Shown piece after piece: positions 15,800-23,443 of a DNA stretch of 64,000 nt. The notes beneath the pieces were generated by a model. The model had not been told where the DNA came from. It saw only the letters and a program-made list of their open reading frames with translations, and made no database searches. Made by a program: the position numbers and the translations under genes. The stretch is from Lachnospiraceae bacterium (GTDB lineage: Bacteria; Bacillota; Clostridia; Lachnospirales; Lachnospiraceae). The stretch is from assembly GCA_017634455.1 (NCBI GenBank), contig JAGBNK010000020.1, positions 1-64,000 on the forward strand, written 5' to 3'. How positions within the stretch are numbered: position 1 is the stretch's first letter; each line of letters opens with the position of its first letter.

Positions 15800-18010
15800 A
15801 TGAACAGAGAATTAGAATTATTAGCCCCTGCGGGAAATATAGAAATATTTAAAACAAATATTGATGCCGGCGCGGATGCCATATATTTTGGTGGCGAGAA
15901 ATTCGGTGCCAGAGCCTACGCAGATAATTTCAGCTTTGAGGATGCGGAGAACGCCTTGAAGTATGCACATTTGCGTGGACGCAACGCATATTTGACAGTG
16001 AATACTCTTCTGAAAAATGTGGAGATAGAGCGAGAACTGTACGATTATATCAAGACTTATTATGAGATGGGTCTAGATGCTGTGATTGTACAGGATTTTG
16101 GTGTATTTAATTTTATTAAAGAAGCATTTCCGGAGATTTCTCTACATGCCAGTACTCAGATGACAATTGCCAACAAATACGGAGCGGATTATCTGGAAAA
16201 ATGTGGTGCTGATAGAATTGTAACATCCAGAGAGATGTCTTTGGATGAAATTAGAGACATATCTCTTAAGACTTCAGTTGAGATTGAGACCTTTGTTCAT
16301 GGAGCATTATGCTATGGATATTCAGGTCAGTGTCTTATGAGTAGTCTTATAGGAGGCAGAAGCGGTAACAGAGGTAGATGTGCTCAGCCTTGTAGATTGC
16401 CTTATGCACTTCTTGATTCAGATTTGAACAAGGTTAATACCAGAGGCGATTACCTTCTGAGTCCCAAGGATTTATGTGGTATTAATCATATTGTTGCCAT
16501 GGATGAGGCTGGTATATACTCTCTGAAAATTGAAGGTCGAATGAAAAAGGCTGGCTACGCTGGTGGCGTAGTTTCAATGTATAGAAAATATGTGGATGCC
16601 TATATAAGTGGTGATTATTCGAAGCTTTCTAAAGTGGATGAGCAGACGCTATATAGTCTGGGAAATAGAAGTGGTTTTACAGATTCATATTTCTTCAGAC
16701 ATAATGACAATAATATGATGTCATATGAGAAGTCTTCCTTTGAAAATACTGCTGATCCTGTGGTAATTCAGGAGTCCAAGGTTCCTGTAAATGGTCATAT
16801 ATCTGCCAAAATAGGAGAGGAGATTTCCCTTGAGATTTCTTATAAATCTCCAATTAATTATGACAAAAAATTAGTCTGCGTGAAGGGTGATATTGTTCAG
16901 GAGGCTATGAATAAGGCTCTCACAAGGGAACAGATTTTAGAGAAGGTTCAAAAGACAGGTAATACGGATTTTGTATTTGAAAAAATTGATATTCAAATGG
17001 ATGATAATATTTTCCTGCCAATCTCTAGAATAAATGATCTGAGGCGAAGAGCCTTAGAAGAAGTTGAATTACATATTTTAAAATCTACTAAAAGAGTTGC
17101 AACAAAGGGCCTAGATGAGGTTGTCAAATCATTTTGTGATTACGAAGCAGATGATATGCAGATGCCTGTAAATATTGCATATGTCCGTGAGTCTCAGCAA
17201 ATGGATGCTGTATTAAAGTCTGATATTATTGATGCAATAATCTGCGATTTCAATATGATTATATATGGCAATAACAAAATGCTTACCTTAGAAGCCATTG
17301 CAGATAATATTTCATCTATAAATAAACTAATAAATACAAGACATAAACAGATGGTTATTGCCTTGCCAATAGTATTTAGAAAGAGAAATCAATCTCAGGT
17401 GGAGCAGATAGTTGAATCTGTAAAGGATAAGGATATTATGCTTATGGCTTCATCTTATGATGAACTTGGTTATCTTGAGGAATGTGGATTTAATAAGAAT
17501 AAGATAATATTAGATTCACGATTATATACATTTTCCAATATTGCTTTGAAATCATTTGAAGCTTTGGGATACAAGCATTTCACAGCACCTGTGGAGTTAA
17601 ACAAATCAGAGCTTGCCCATCGAATAAATGAAAACAGCTATCTCTGTGTATATGGTCGAATCTGTATGATGGTTACAGCTAATTGTCAGGTAAATAATTC
17701 CAAGGGTTGTACCCATATACCTGAATTAAATTATCTTCAGGATAGATACAAGATGCATTTTCCGGTGAGAAATGTATGCGGACCTTGCTACAACGAGATA
17801 TATAATTCCAAGATTTACAACATAATGTCGGAAGCTGGAACAATTATGAATATGGGCTTCGGTGGTTTGCGTCTGGATTTTACTATTGAGTCTTATTCGG
17901 AAACTTCAGAGGTTTTAAAAGAGTTTGAAAATGTATTTTACAAGAATAAGTCTGCAAATCTTTTAGGAGACATTTATACAAAGGGACATTGGAGAAGAGG
18001 AGTGGAATAA
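15800..18010 (+). CDS. Peptidase U32 family protein (RlhA/TrhP type)
   Basis: This 736-residue protein has the U32 signature. The N-terminal domain begins LELLAPAGNIEIFKTNIDAG, and the motif region GYSGQCLMSSLIGGRSGNRG with CAQPCRLPY (about 172-202) is typical. A C-terminal DUF3656-like extension contains further cysteines (CMMVTANCQ, VCGPCYN). Family members include RNA hydroxylation factors (RlhA, TrhP), so a tRNA or rRNA modification role is more likely than true collagenase activity. The target cannot be read here. ftsW starts immediately after its stop. Confidence 0.88.
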   Translation: MNRELELLAPAGNIEIFKTNIDAGADAIYFGGEKFGARAYADNFSFEDAENALKYAHLRGRNAYLTVNTLLKNVEIERELYDYIKTYYEMGLDAVIVQDFGVFNFIKEAFPEISLHASTQMTIANKYGADYLEKCGADRIVTSREMSLDEIRDISLKTSVEIETFVHGALCYGYSGQCLMSSLIGGRSGNRGRCAQPCRLPYALLDSDLNKVNTRGDYLLSPKDLCGINHIVAMDEAGIYSLKIEGRMKKAGYAGGVVSMYRKYVDAYISGDYSKLSKVDEQTLYSLGNRSGFTDSYFFRHNDNNMMSYEKSSFENTADPVVIQESKVPVNGHISAKIGEEISLEISYKSPINYDKKLVCVKGDIVQEAMNKALTREQILEKVQKTGNTDFVFEKIDIQMDDNIFLPISRINDLRRRALEEVELHILKSTKRVATKGLDEVVKSFCDYEADDMQMPVNIAYVRESQQMDAVLKSDIIDAIICDFNMIIYGNNKMLTLEAIADNISSINKLINTRHKQMVIALPIVFRKRNQSQVEQIVESVKDKDIMLMASSYDELGYLEECGFNKNKIILDSRLYTFSNIALKSFEALGYKHFTAPVELNKSELAHRINENSYLCVYGRICMMVTANCQVNNSKGCTHIPELNYLQDRYKMHFPVRNVCGPCYNEIYNSKIYNIMSEAGTIMNMGFGGLRLDFTIESYSETSEVLKEFENVFYKNKSANLLGDIYTKGHWRRGVE

Positions 18011-19330
18011 ATGCTTCATATACTAGTATCTGCCAGTAGATTTTCGATGCTAATATTTATGGCTGTGTATACTTTATACAGCTTTACAGCTTTGAAGTCG
18101 AATATTAAACCTCAACGGCAGGATAAACTTTACAAAAAACAGACCTTAATGATTTATATGCTTCTTATAAATGGTAATCTGGTCTTATATTTACTTAAAA
18201 TGGACCAAAAGGTATTGGTTTTGGCGGCCTGTGAGATGGTGCTGCTGATTCTCATATCAGTTATTTACAAAAAGATTTATACCAATGCATCCAAAGCCTT
18301 GGTAAATAATATGTCAATGCTGCTTACAGTAAGCTTTATGATTCTAACCAGACTGGATATGGATAAAGCGGTGAAACAGTTTGTATTTGCAGCAGTTGCA
18401 GTTGTTATAACCTGTTTTATTCCGTTGATTGTGGCTAAATTAGAATTCCTAAGCAAGCTTGGTATATTCTATGGAATTATAGGTATAGCAGGGTTGGCTG
18501 TGGTTTTGGTAGCAGCTCAGACAACTTATGGTGCTAAGCTTAGTATAAGTTTAGGCCCTGTAGTACTTCAGCCTTCTGAATTTATCAAGATTATCTTCAT
18601 ATTCTTTGTGGCATGTATGCTAAAGGAAGTGGAAGATTTCACATATCTGGTAAAGGTTACTGTTGTAGCAGCCCTTCATGTGCTTATTCTGGTGGCTTCA
18701 AAGGATTTGGGTGGTGCCTTGATTTATCTGGTTACATATCTGGTAATGGTATATGTGGCTACAAGAAATCCGGGTTATATGTTTCTGGGATTATTTGCTG
18801 GAGCTATAGCTTCCATTGTAGCTTATTTTCTGTTTTCACATATTCAGGCCAGAGTAATTGCATGGAAGGATCCTCTGTCAGTTATTGATAATCAGGGATA
18901 CCAGATTTGTCAGTCACTATTTGCCATCGGTTATGGTGGTTGGTTTGGTACAGGATTAGGTCAGGGAATGCCGGAGAAGATTCCAGTAGTTACAACTGAC
19001 TTTGTATTTTCAGCAATTTCAGAAGAGCTGGGTGTATTATTTGCCATATGTATTATCTTCATTTGCATAAACTGTTTTCTTATGTTCTTTAATATCTCTA
19101 TGCAGATTAAGGAATATTTCTATAAACTTATTGCACTTGGTATTGGAACAACTTATGGCATTCAGACATTTCTGGCTTTAGGTGGTGTGGTGAAATTCAT
19201 TCCATCTACAGGTGTTACCTTGCCATTGGTAAGTTATGGAGGAAGCTCCCTACTTTGCACCATAATAATATTTGCCATAATTCAGGGACTATATGTTAGA
19301 GAATATGATGAGGACTTAGAATATGACTAG
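18011..19330 (+). CDS. FtsW/RodA/SpoVE family peptidoglycan glycosyltransferase
   Basis: This 439-residue SEDS protein has about ten membrane helices. Diagnostic segments are LQPSEFIKIIFIF (about 182), SKDLGGALIYL (about 230), the conserved GGWFGTGLGQG with IPVVTTDFVFSAISEELG (about 310-345) and VTLPLVSYGGSS (about 398-409). SEDS enzymes polymerise lipid II glycan strands with a partner class B PBP, and that partner overlaps its end by eight bases. The sequence alone does not decide between elongation (RodA) and division (FtsW); the pairing resembles rodA-pbpA clusters. Confidence 0.9.
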   Translation: MLHILVSASRFSMLIFMAVYTLYSFTALKSNIKPQRQDKLYKKQTLMIYMLLINGNLVLYLLKMDQKVLVLAACEMVLLILISVIYKKIYTNASKALVNNMSMLLTVSFMILTRLDMDKAVKQFVFAAVAVVITCFIPLIVAKLEFLSKLGIFYGIIGIAGLAVVLVAAQTTYGAKLSISLGPVVLQPSEFIKIIFIFFVACMLKEVEDFTYLVKVTVVAALHVLILVASKDLGGALIYLVTYLVMVYVATRNPGYMFLGLFAGAIASIVAYFLFSHIQARVIAWKDPLSVIDNQGYQICQSLFAIGYGGWFGTGLGQGMPEKIPVVTTDFVFSAISEELGVLFAICIIFICINCFLMFFNISMQIKEYFYKLIALGIGTTYGIQTFLALGGVVKFIPSTGVTLPLVSYGGSSLLCTIIIFAIIQGLYVREYDEDLEYD

Positions 19331-20915
19331 ACAGAATGACAATTATAAGTCTGTTGATGTTATGGACTTAAATGATAGACGGGATTTAGATGCTAAAAAT
19401 CGTAGACAATCAACCAGAACCAGAAATCCTAGAAATAATAATATGAACAGAAATAGAAGAAATGTTAATGATTTCTATGATGAGGGGTTGAAAGCTAAAA
19501 GAGGCAGAAATCTAAACAAGGAGTTTGCAATTATAACTTATTCCTTCCTGATTTTATTTATCTGTCTCACAGGTTATCTCATTTACTTCGTGCAGTTTGA
19601 AAGTGAGGATTTCATAAATAATTCTTATAATCCGAGAATTGCTCATCTGGCAGAGACTACAATTCGTGGTGATATTATATCTTCTGATGGAGAAGTGCTG
19701 GCAACTACTCAGGTTGATGATGCAGGAAATGAAACCAGAGTATATCCTTTTGGCAATATGTATGCCCATTTGGTTGGGTATTCTATAAATGGTATGTCAG
19801 GAATCGAGGAGGAAGCTAATTATAATTTGCTTCGTTCTAATTCCTTCTTCTTTACCAAAATATTTAACGAGACAGCCGGCAAGAAAAATCATGGAGATAC
19901 AGTTGTAACTACTGTGGATTCTAAGATTCAGTCTGCTGCATACAATGCTTTGGGTTCAAATGATGGTGCGGTTATAGCCATTGAGCCTGCTACGGGAAAA
20001 GTTTTGGCTATGGTATCAAAGCCTGATTATGATCCGGGAAGCATTGCGGCAAACTGGGATAGATATATATCCGATGATGATTCCAGCGTGCTGCTTAATC
20101 GAGCTACCCAGGGATTATATGCTCCAGGTTCAACTTTTAAAATGGTGACTTTAATGTCTTATATGAATCAGAACAGTCACTATGATAATTTTGAATTTGA
20201 CTGTAATGGTGCATATAATATTGGAGATTATTCTATGCATTGCTACAATGGCAAGGCTCATGGCCATGAGAATTTAATGGATGCCTTTGGAAATTCCTGC
20301 AATTGTGCATTTTCTGATATAGGATTAGGGCTAAATGTAAATGACTATGGAGTTTTTTGTAACAAATTATTATTTAACCAGACTTTGCCAACTAAATTGT
20401 CAAATACTGCAAAAAGCAGATTTAGCTTAAGCGCAGATGATTCTGATAGCACAATTGCCCAAACAGCAATTGGACAGGGACAGACTATGGTTTCACCTCT
20501 TCATATGGCAATGCTTGCCAGTGCCATTGCAAATGATGGACTTCTTATGGAACCATATGTTATTGACCATACACAAAATGATCAGAACAAACCTGTAAAG
20601 AATTTCAAGCCATCTACTTATGGTCAGCTTATTGATTCACAAATGGCTTCAAAAATGAGAGAATATATGAGATATGTAGTGACAAATGGTACAGGTTCCG
20701 TTCTTAATAGCGATACCTATGCTGCTTATGGCAAAACTGGAACCGCAGATTTTAGCTCCAATGTAAATGAGAACCATTCATGGTTTGTAGGCTTTGCAGA
20801 GGACTGGACAGGACGCAAAATTGCTGTGGCTGTTATTATGGAAGGCGTATCCTCTGGAAATTCCTATGCAGTTCCTGCTACAAAACAGATTTTTGATGCA
20901 TATTTTACTTATTAA
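19323..20915 (+). CDS. Penicillin-binding protein, class B transpeptidase
   Basis: This 530-residue peptidoglycan transpeptidase has a basic Arg/Asn-rich cytoplasmic start (1-62), one transmembrane anchor (about 63-85), a short dimerisation region, and a transpeptidase domain with SxxK (STFK, about 269), SxN (SCN, about 323) and KTG (KTGTAD, about 470). It lacks a PASTA domain and is PbpA/FtsI-like in size. It overlaps the SEDS gene by eight bases, indicating a co-translated synthase pair. The stop overlaps an ATG at 20915. Confidence 0.92.
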   Translation: MTRQNDNYKSVDVMDLNDRRDLDAKNRRQSTRTRNPRNNNMNRNRRNVNDFYDEGLKAKRGRNLNKEFAIITYSFLILFICLTGYLIYFVQFESEDFINNSYNPRIAHLAETTIRGDIISSDGEVLATTQVDDAGNETRVYPFGNMYAHLVGYSINGMSGIEEEANYNLLRSNSFFFTKIFNETAGKKNHGDTVVTTVDSKIQSAAYNALGSNDGAVIAIEPATGKVLAMVSKPDYDPGSIAANWDRYISDDDSSVLLNRATQGLYAPGSTFKMVTLMSYMNQNSHYDNFEFDCNGAYNIGDYSMHCYNGKAHGHENLMDAFGNSCNCAFSDIGLGLNVNDYGVFCNKLLFNQTLPTKLSNTAKSRFSLSADDSDSTIAQTAIGQGQTMVSPLHMAMLASAIANDGLLMEPYVIDHTQNDQNKPVKNFKPSTYGQLIDSQMASKMREYMRYVVTNGTGSVLNSDTYAAYGKTGTADFSSNVNENHSWFVGFAEDWTGRKIAVAVIMEGVSSGNSYAVPATKQIFDAYFTY

Positions 20916-20926
20916 TGAGGGAGATT

Positions 20927-21271
20927 ATGAAGAACTCTTTTCTATGGTTGGATAAAATATATATAAGTTCAAATTTGCATATGCCTATAAATGCCATCAA
21001 GAAGATGGTGGACTTTGGCCTGTATCCCAGACCTATTTATCTGGTGGTTTTGTCGGAAAATGATGGTGAACAATTTGAGATTATTTCTACCTTGTTATTG
21101 AAGCTGCCAATTACTAAACCTAAAGAATACAAGGTTGTAGGCGTAGGTAAAGGTTTGTATCATACTAGAAAGATTGTGGAAGATATATACAATGATATCT
21201 TGCCACAATTGGATAAGTACAATGCTAGAGAATATTTTGAAAGACAGTTTGAACAGATGAGAGAGAAATAA
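20927..21271 (+). CDS. Conserved hypothetical protein downstream of PBP
   Basis: The protein is not recognised. It is a 114-residue soluble, mixed-charge protein without cysteines, membrane segments or a signal peptide, containing FGLYPRPIYLVVLSE and a C-terminal amphipathic helix (about 85-114). Two starts are possible: ATG 20915 overlapping the PBP stop, or ATG 20927 with GAGGGAG just upstream, chosen here. Its place between the SEDS/PBP pair and DUF2953 suggests an envelope or sporulation link, but that is only context. Confidence 0.65.
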   Translation: MKNSFLWLDKIYISSNLHMPINAIKKMVDFGLYPRPIYLVVLSENDGEQFEIISTLLLKLPITKPKEYKVVGVGKGLYHTRKIVEDIYNDILPQLDKYNAREYFERQFEQMREK

Positions 21272-21274
21272 TAT

Positions 21275-22084
21275 ATGGCTATATTACTGGGGATTTTGAA
21301 AATAATAGGAATAGTTATATTATGTATAATTCTATTTGTCTTGGCATTGCTGCTATATTTGCTATTGGCACCTATTCGGTATAGATTATCAGCCGAGAAT
21401 CATCAGGATAGTGACTTACACTTTGCAGCAGAAATTAGAGACTTCATAGGATTTTGGCATATTATCATTTCCAATGAAAAGGATATGGAATTTAAAATAT
21501 ATGCTCTGTGGGGGTTACTTAGAGTCTATCCTTGGAAATCAGAGAAAGAGGCATCTCAACCATGTAAAGACGGACATGAGCCTACCAGGAAGATGGTTGT
21601 CAGAGATAAAGCTTCAGGAATTAAAGATAAGACTTCTCAAGCTAGAGATAAGGCTTCTCAAGCTAGAGGTAAGACTTCTAAAGCTAGAGGCAAGGTTTCT
21701 CAAGCTAGAGTTAAAGCTTCTCGGACCAGAAATAAGGTTCAGGGAATTGTCGACCAGCTGAAGGATGAAAGAAATCAGAATGCTGTGAAATTTCTTATAG
21801 CCAAGGCCTTGTGGCTCTTGAAGAAAATCAAGCCTCGCATTATAGAAGCAGATGTGGATTTCGCTTTAGGTGAGCCATCATCCACAGGAATAGCCACAGG
21901 TATTATTAGCATTTGCCCTGTTATATATTCCAATAAGGTTCATATTAGACCTGATTTTGAAAGTGAAGACATATACTTATATGGCGACTTTAGTCTAAAA
22001 GGATTTGTCTTTTTAATAGATATCGTATATCTTATTATTAGCGTATTGATTAATAAAAATTGTAAGAGATTATTCAATTTATAA
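21275..22084 (+). CDS. DUF2953 domain-containing protein (YtfI-like) with heptapeptide repeats
   Basis: This 269-residue protein has an N-terminal transmembrane helix (about 5-30), an LLAPIRYRLSAE segment typical of DUF2953/YtfI, and a C-terminal domain ADVDFALGEPSSTGIATG followed by a hydrophobic end. Between them (about 111-152) is a basic insert of six tandem seven-residue units such as DKASQAR and GKTSKAR. DUF2953 genes sit next to ytfJ/gerW in spore formers, and the same order is seen here, so a sporulation-linked membrane role is inferred. Confidence 0.8.
   Translation: MAILLGILKIIGIVILCIILFVLALLLYLLLAPIRYRLSAENHQDSDLHFAAEIRDFIGFWHIIISNEKDMEFKIYALWGLLRVYPWKSEKEASQPCKDGHEPTRKMVVRDKASGIKDKTSQARDKASQARGKTSKARGKVSQARVKASRTRNKVQGIVDQLKDERNQNAVKFLIAKALWLLKKIKPRIIEADVDFALGEPSSTGIATGIISICPVIYSNKVHIRPDFESEDIYLYGDFSLKGFVFLIDIVYLIISVLINKNCKRLFNL
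21605..21730 (+). repeat. In-frame 21-bp minisatellite within the DUF2953 gene
   Basis: Six consecutive 21-bp units run 21605-21625, 21626-21646, 21647-21667, 21668-21688, 21689-21709 and 21710-21730. The core is GATAAGGCTTCTCAAGCTAG, encoding DKASQAR-like heptapeptides. The outer units have diverged and the inner four are close copies. Confidence 0.9.
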
Positions 22085-22104
22085 CATGGAGGAGTTTGAA
22101 ATAC

Positions 22105-22608
22105 ATGAGTCAGAACAACGAGAATTTTGAGAACACAATTCAGAACTTATATAAGGGCATGAATACAGTAGTATCTACCAAGACTATTGTGGGAGACCCT
22201 ATATACATTGATGATATTACAATAATTCCATTGATGGGAGTATCTTTTGGAATGGCTGCGGGAGCATTTAACAATGATTCCAAAGGCAATAAAAACGGTT
22301 CAGCTGGTGGTATGGGTGGCAAGATTTATCCATCTGCAATGCTTGTGATTCATAATGGCATTACACGCATGATTAGCGTTGACAGAAATTCTGCAGTTGA
22401 GAAGCTACTGGATCTGTTGCCAGATTTTGTAGATAAGTTTGCAACTAAGGTTGATGGCAAGAAGCAGAACAAGGATGCCAGAGCCAAAGCTGCTAAGAAG
22501 ATGGAAGACATAATAAATGAAGCTTTCGACGAAGAAGAAGAGGAAGAGGATGAATTGTTCGAGGATGATTTATTAGATTCCATGGATGAGGACGGAGAGG
22601 ATTTTTAA
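22105..22608 (+). CDS. gerW: Spore-associated protein YtfJ/GerW family
   Basis: This 167-residue protein of the YtfJ/GerW family, linked to spore germination in Bacillus, has the family core GDPIYIDDITIIPLMGVSFG (about 32-51), a glycine-rich stretch and GGKIYPSAMLVI (about 72-83). The C-terminus is an unusually acidic tail (about 138-167) dominated by Asp and Glu. ATG 22105 with GGAGGAG upstream is preferred to TTG 22096. It follows a DUF2953 gene as in B. subtilis ytfIJ. Some non-sporulating Lachnospiraceae also keep the gene. Confidence 0.85.
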   Translation: MSQNNENFENTIQNLYKGMNTVVSTKTIVGDPIYIDDITIIPLMGVSFGMAAGAFNNDSKGNKNGSAGGMGGKIYPSAMLVIHNGITRMISVDRNSAVEKLLDLLPDFVDKFATKVDGKKQNKDARAKAAKKMEDIINEAFDEEEEEEDELFEDDLLDSMDEDGEDF

Positions 22609-22630
22609 GTTTTTATATATTTAACATACA

Positions 22631-22660
22631 AAAAAGGAGCCGCAATTGCGACTCCTTTAA
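22631..22660. terminator. Bidirectional terminator between gerW and rpmB
   Basis: The arms AAAGGAG-C-CGC (22633-22643) and GCG-A-CTCCTTT (22648-22658) pair with one internal mismatch around an AATT loop. Read on the minus strand it is followed by six T residues, so it serves rpmB best. Confidence 0.75.
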
Positions 22661-22680
22661 ATTTACTCAAAGTTTCAAAA

Positions 22681-22866
22681 TTAAGCTCTTTCAACTTTGC
22701 CTGAACGTAAGCAAGATGTACATACATACAACTTCTTAGGTGTGCCGTTTACATTACACTTAACAGACTTAACGTTTGAGTTCCACTTTCTATTTGCTCT
22801 TCTATGAGAGTGGCTCACCTTGATTCCGAAATGAGCTCCCTTTCCGCAAACTGAACACTTAGCCAT
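22681..22866 (-). CDS. rpmB: 50S ribosomal protein L28
   Basis: This 61-residue ribosomal protein has the L28 N-terminus MAKCSVCGKGAHFGIKVSHS and the conserved RRANRKWNSNVKSVK. It keeps zinc-ribbon cysteine pairs (C4/C7 and a C-terminal CTSC), the zinc-binding form. An AGGAGGTG site precedes it. It is transcribed divergently from asp23, a conserved Firmicute layout. Confidence 0.97.
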   Translation of the reverse strand: MAKCSVCGKGAHFGIKVSHSHRRANRKWNSNVKSVKCNVNGTPKKLYVCTSCLRSGKVERA

Positions 22867-22940
22867 GATGACACCTCCTTAGTATTTTCACATATATAAA
22901 TATACAAAATTAATCTCGTTACCAAAAACGCAACACGTAG

Positions 22941-22969
22941 ATTATATCAAAGCCCTTATGAAAAAGCAA
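22941..22969 (-). promoter_or_regulatory. Promoter of rpmB
   Basis: On the minus strand, TTGCTT (22964-22969) is 17 bp from TATAAT (22941-22946), with TG one base before the -10 (extended -10). This gives a leader of roughly 70 bases. Confidence 0.6.
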
Positions 22970-22991
22970 CTTTTTTTTGATAAAAATTTAA

Positions 22992-23019
22992 TTGTTTTTT
23001 CTGTGAAATTGATTATAAT
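22992..23019 (+). promoter_or_regulatory. Promoter of asp23-fakA
   Basis: TTGTTT (22992-22997) and TATAAT (23014-23019) are 16 bp apart, 51 bases upstream of the asp23-type start and back to back with the rpmB promoter. Confidence 0.55.
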
Positions 23020-23070
23020 ATAAAAAGACTATGTCATTTTTTATTTTTGATAAAATAGTGGAGGTATATT

Positions 23071-23430
23071 ATGCAAGGTCAAATGGAAAACAGCTATGGA
23101 AAGATTGTAATTGACACTGACGTAATTGCTACATATGCAGGATCAGTAGCGGTAGAATGCTTTGGCATCGTTGGTATGGCTGCTGTTAATGTAAAGGACG
23201 GCTTGGTTAAGCTTCTTAAAAAAGATTATTTGAATCATGGTATTGAAGTTATTATAAATGAAAATAATGAAATCGTTTTGAACTTCCATGTTATTGTATC
23301 TTATGGAGTAAGTATCGCAACTGTAGCTGATAATTTAATGAGCACAGTTAAGTACAAAGTAGAATCATTTACTGGAATGATTGTAGATGAAATGAATATT
23401 TACGTCGAAGGCGTAAGAGTTATAGATTAA
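23071..23430 (+). CDS. Asp23/Gls24 family envelope stress response protein
   Basis: This 119-residue Asp23/Gls24-family (YloU-like) protein has the typical IDTDVIATYAGSVAVECFGIVG (about 12-33) and the C-terminal VDEMNIYVEGVRV. Relatives lie at the membrane and affect envelope stress; the YloU type is always found beside the DAK2/FakA gene, as here (13 bases apart). The precise role is not known. Confidence 0.9.
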   Translation: MQGQMENSYGKIVIDTDVIATYAGSVAVECFGIVGMAAVNVKDGLVKLLKKDYLNHGIEVIINENNEIVLNFHVIVSYGVSIATVADNLMSTVKYKVESFTGMIVDEMNIYVEGVRVID

Positions 23431-23443
23431 GGAGGTTACAGTT

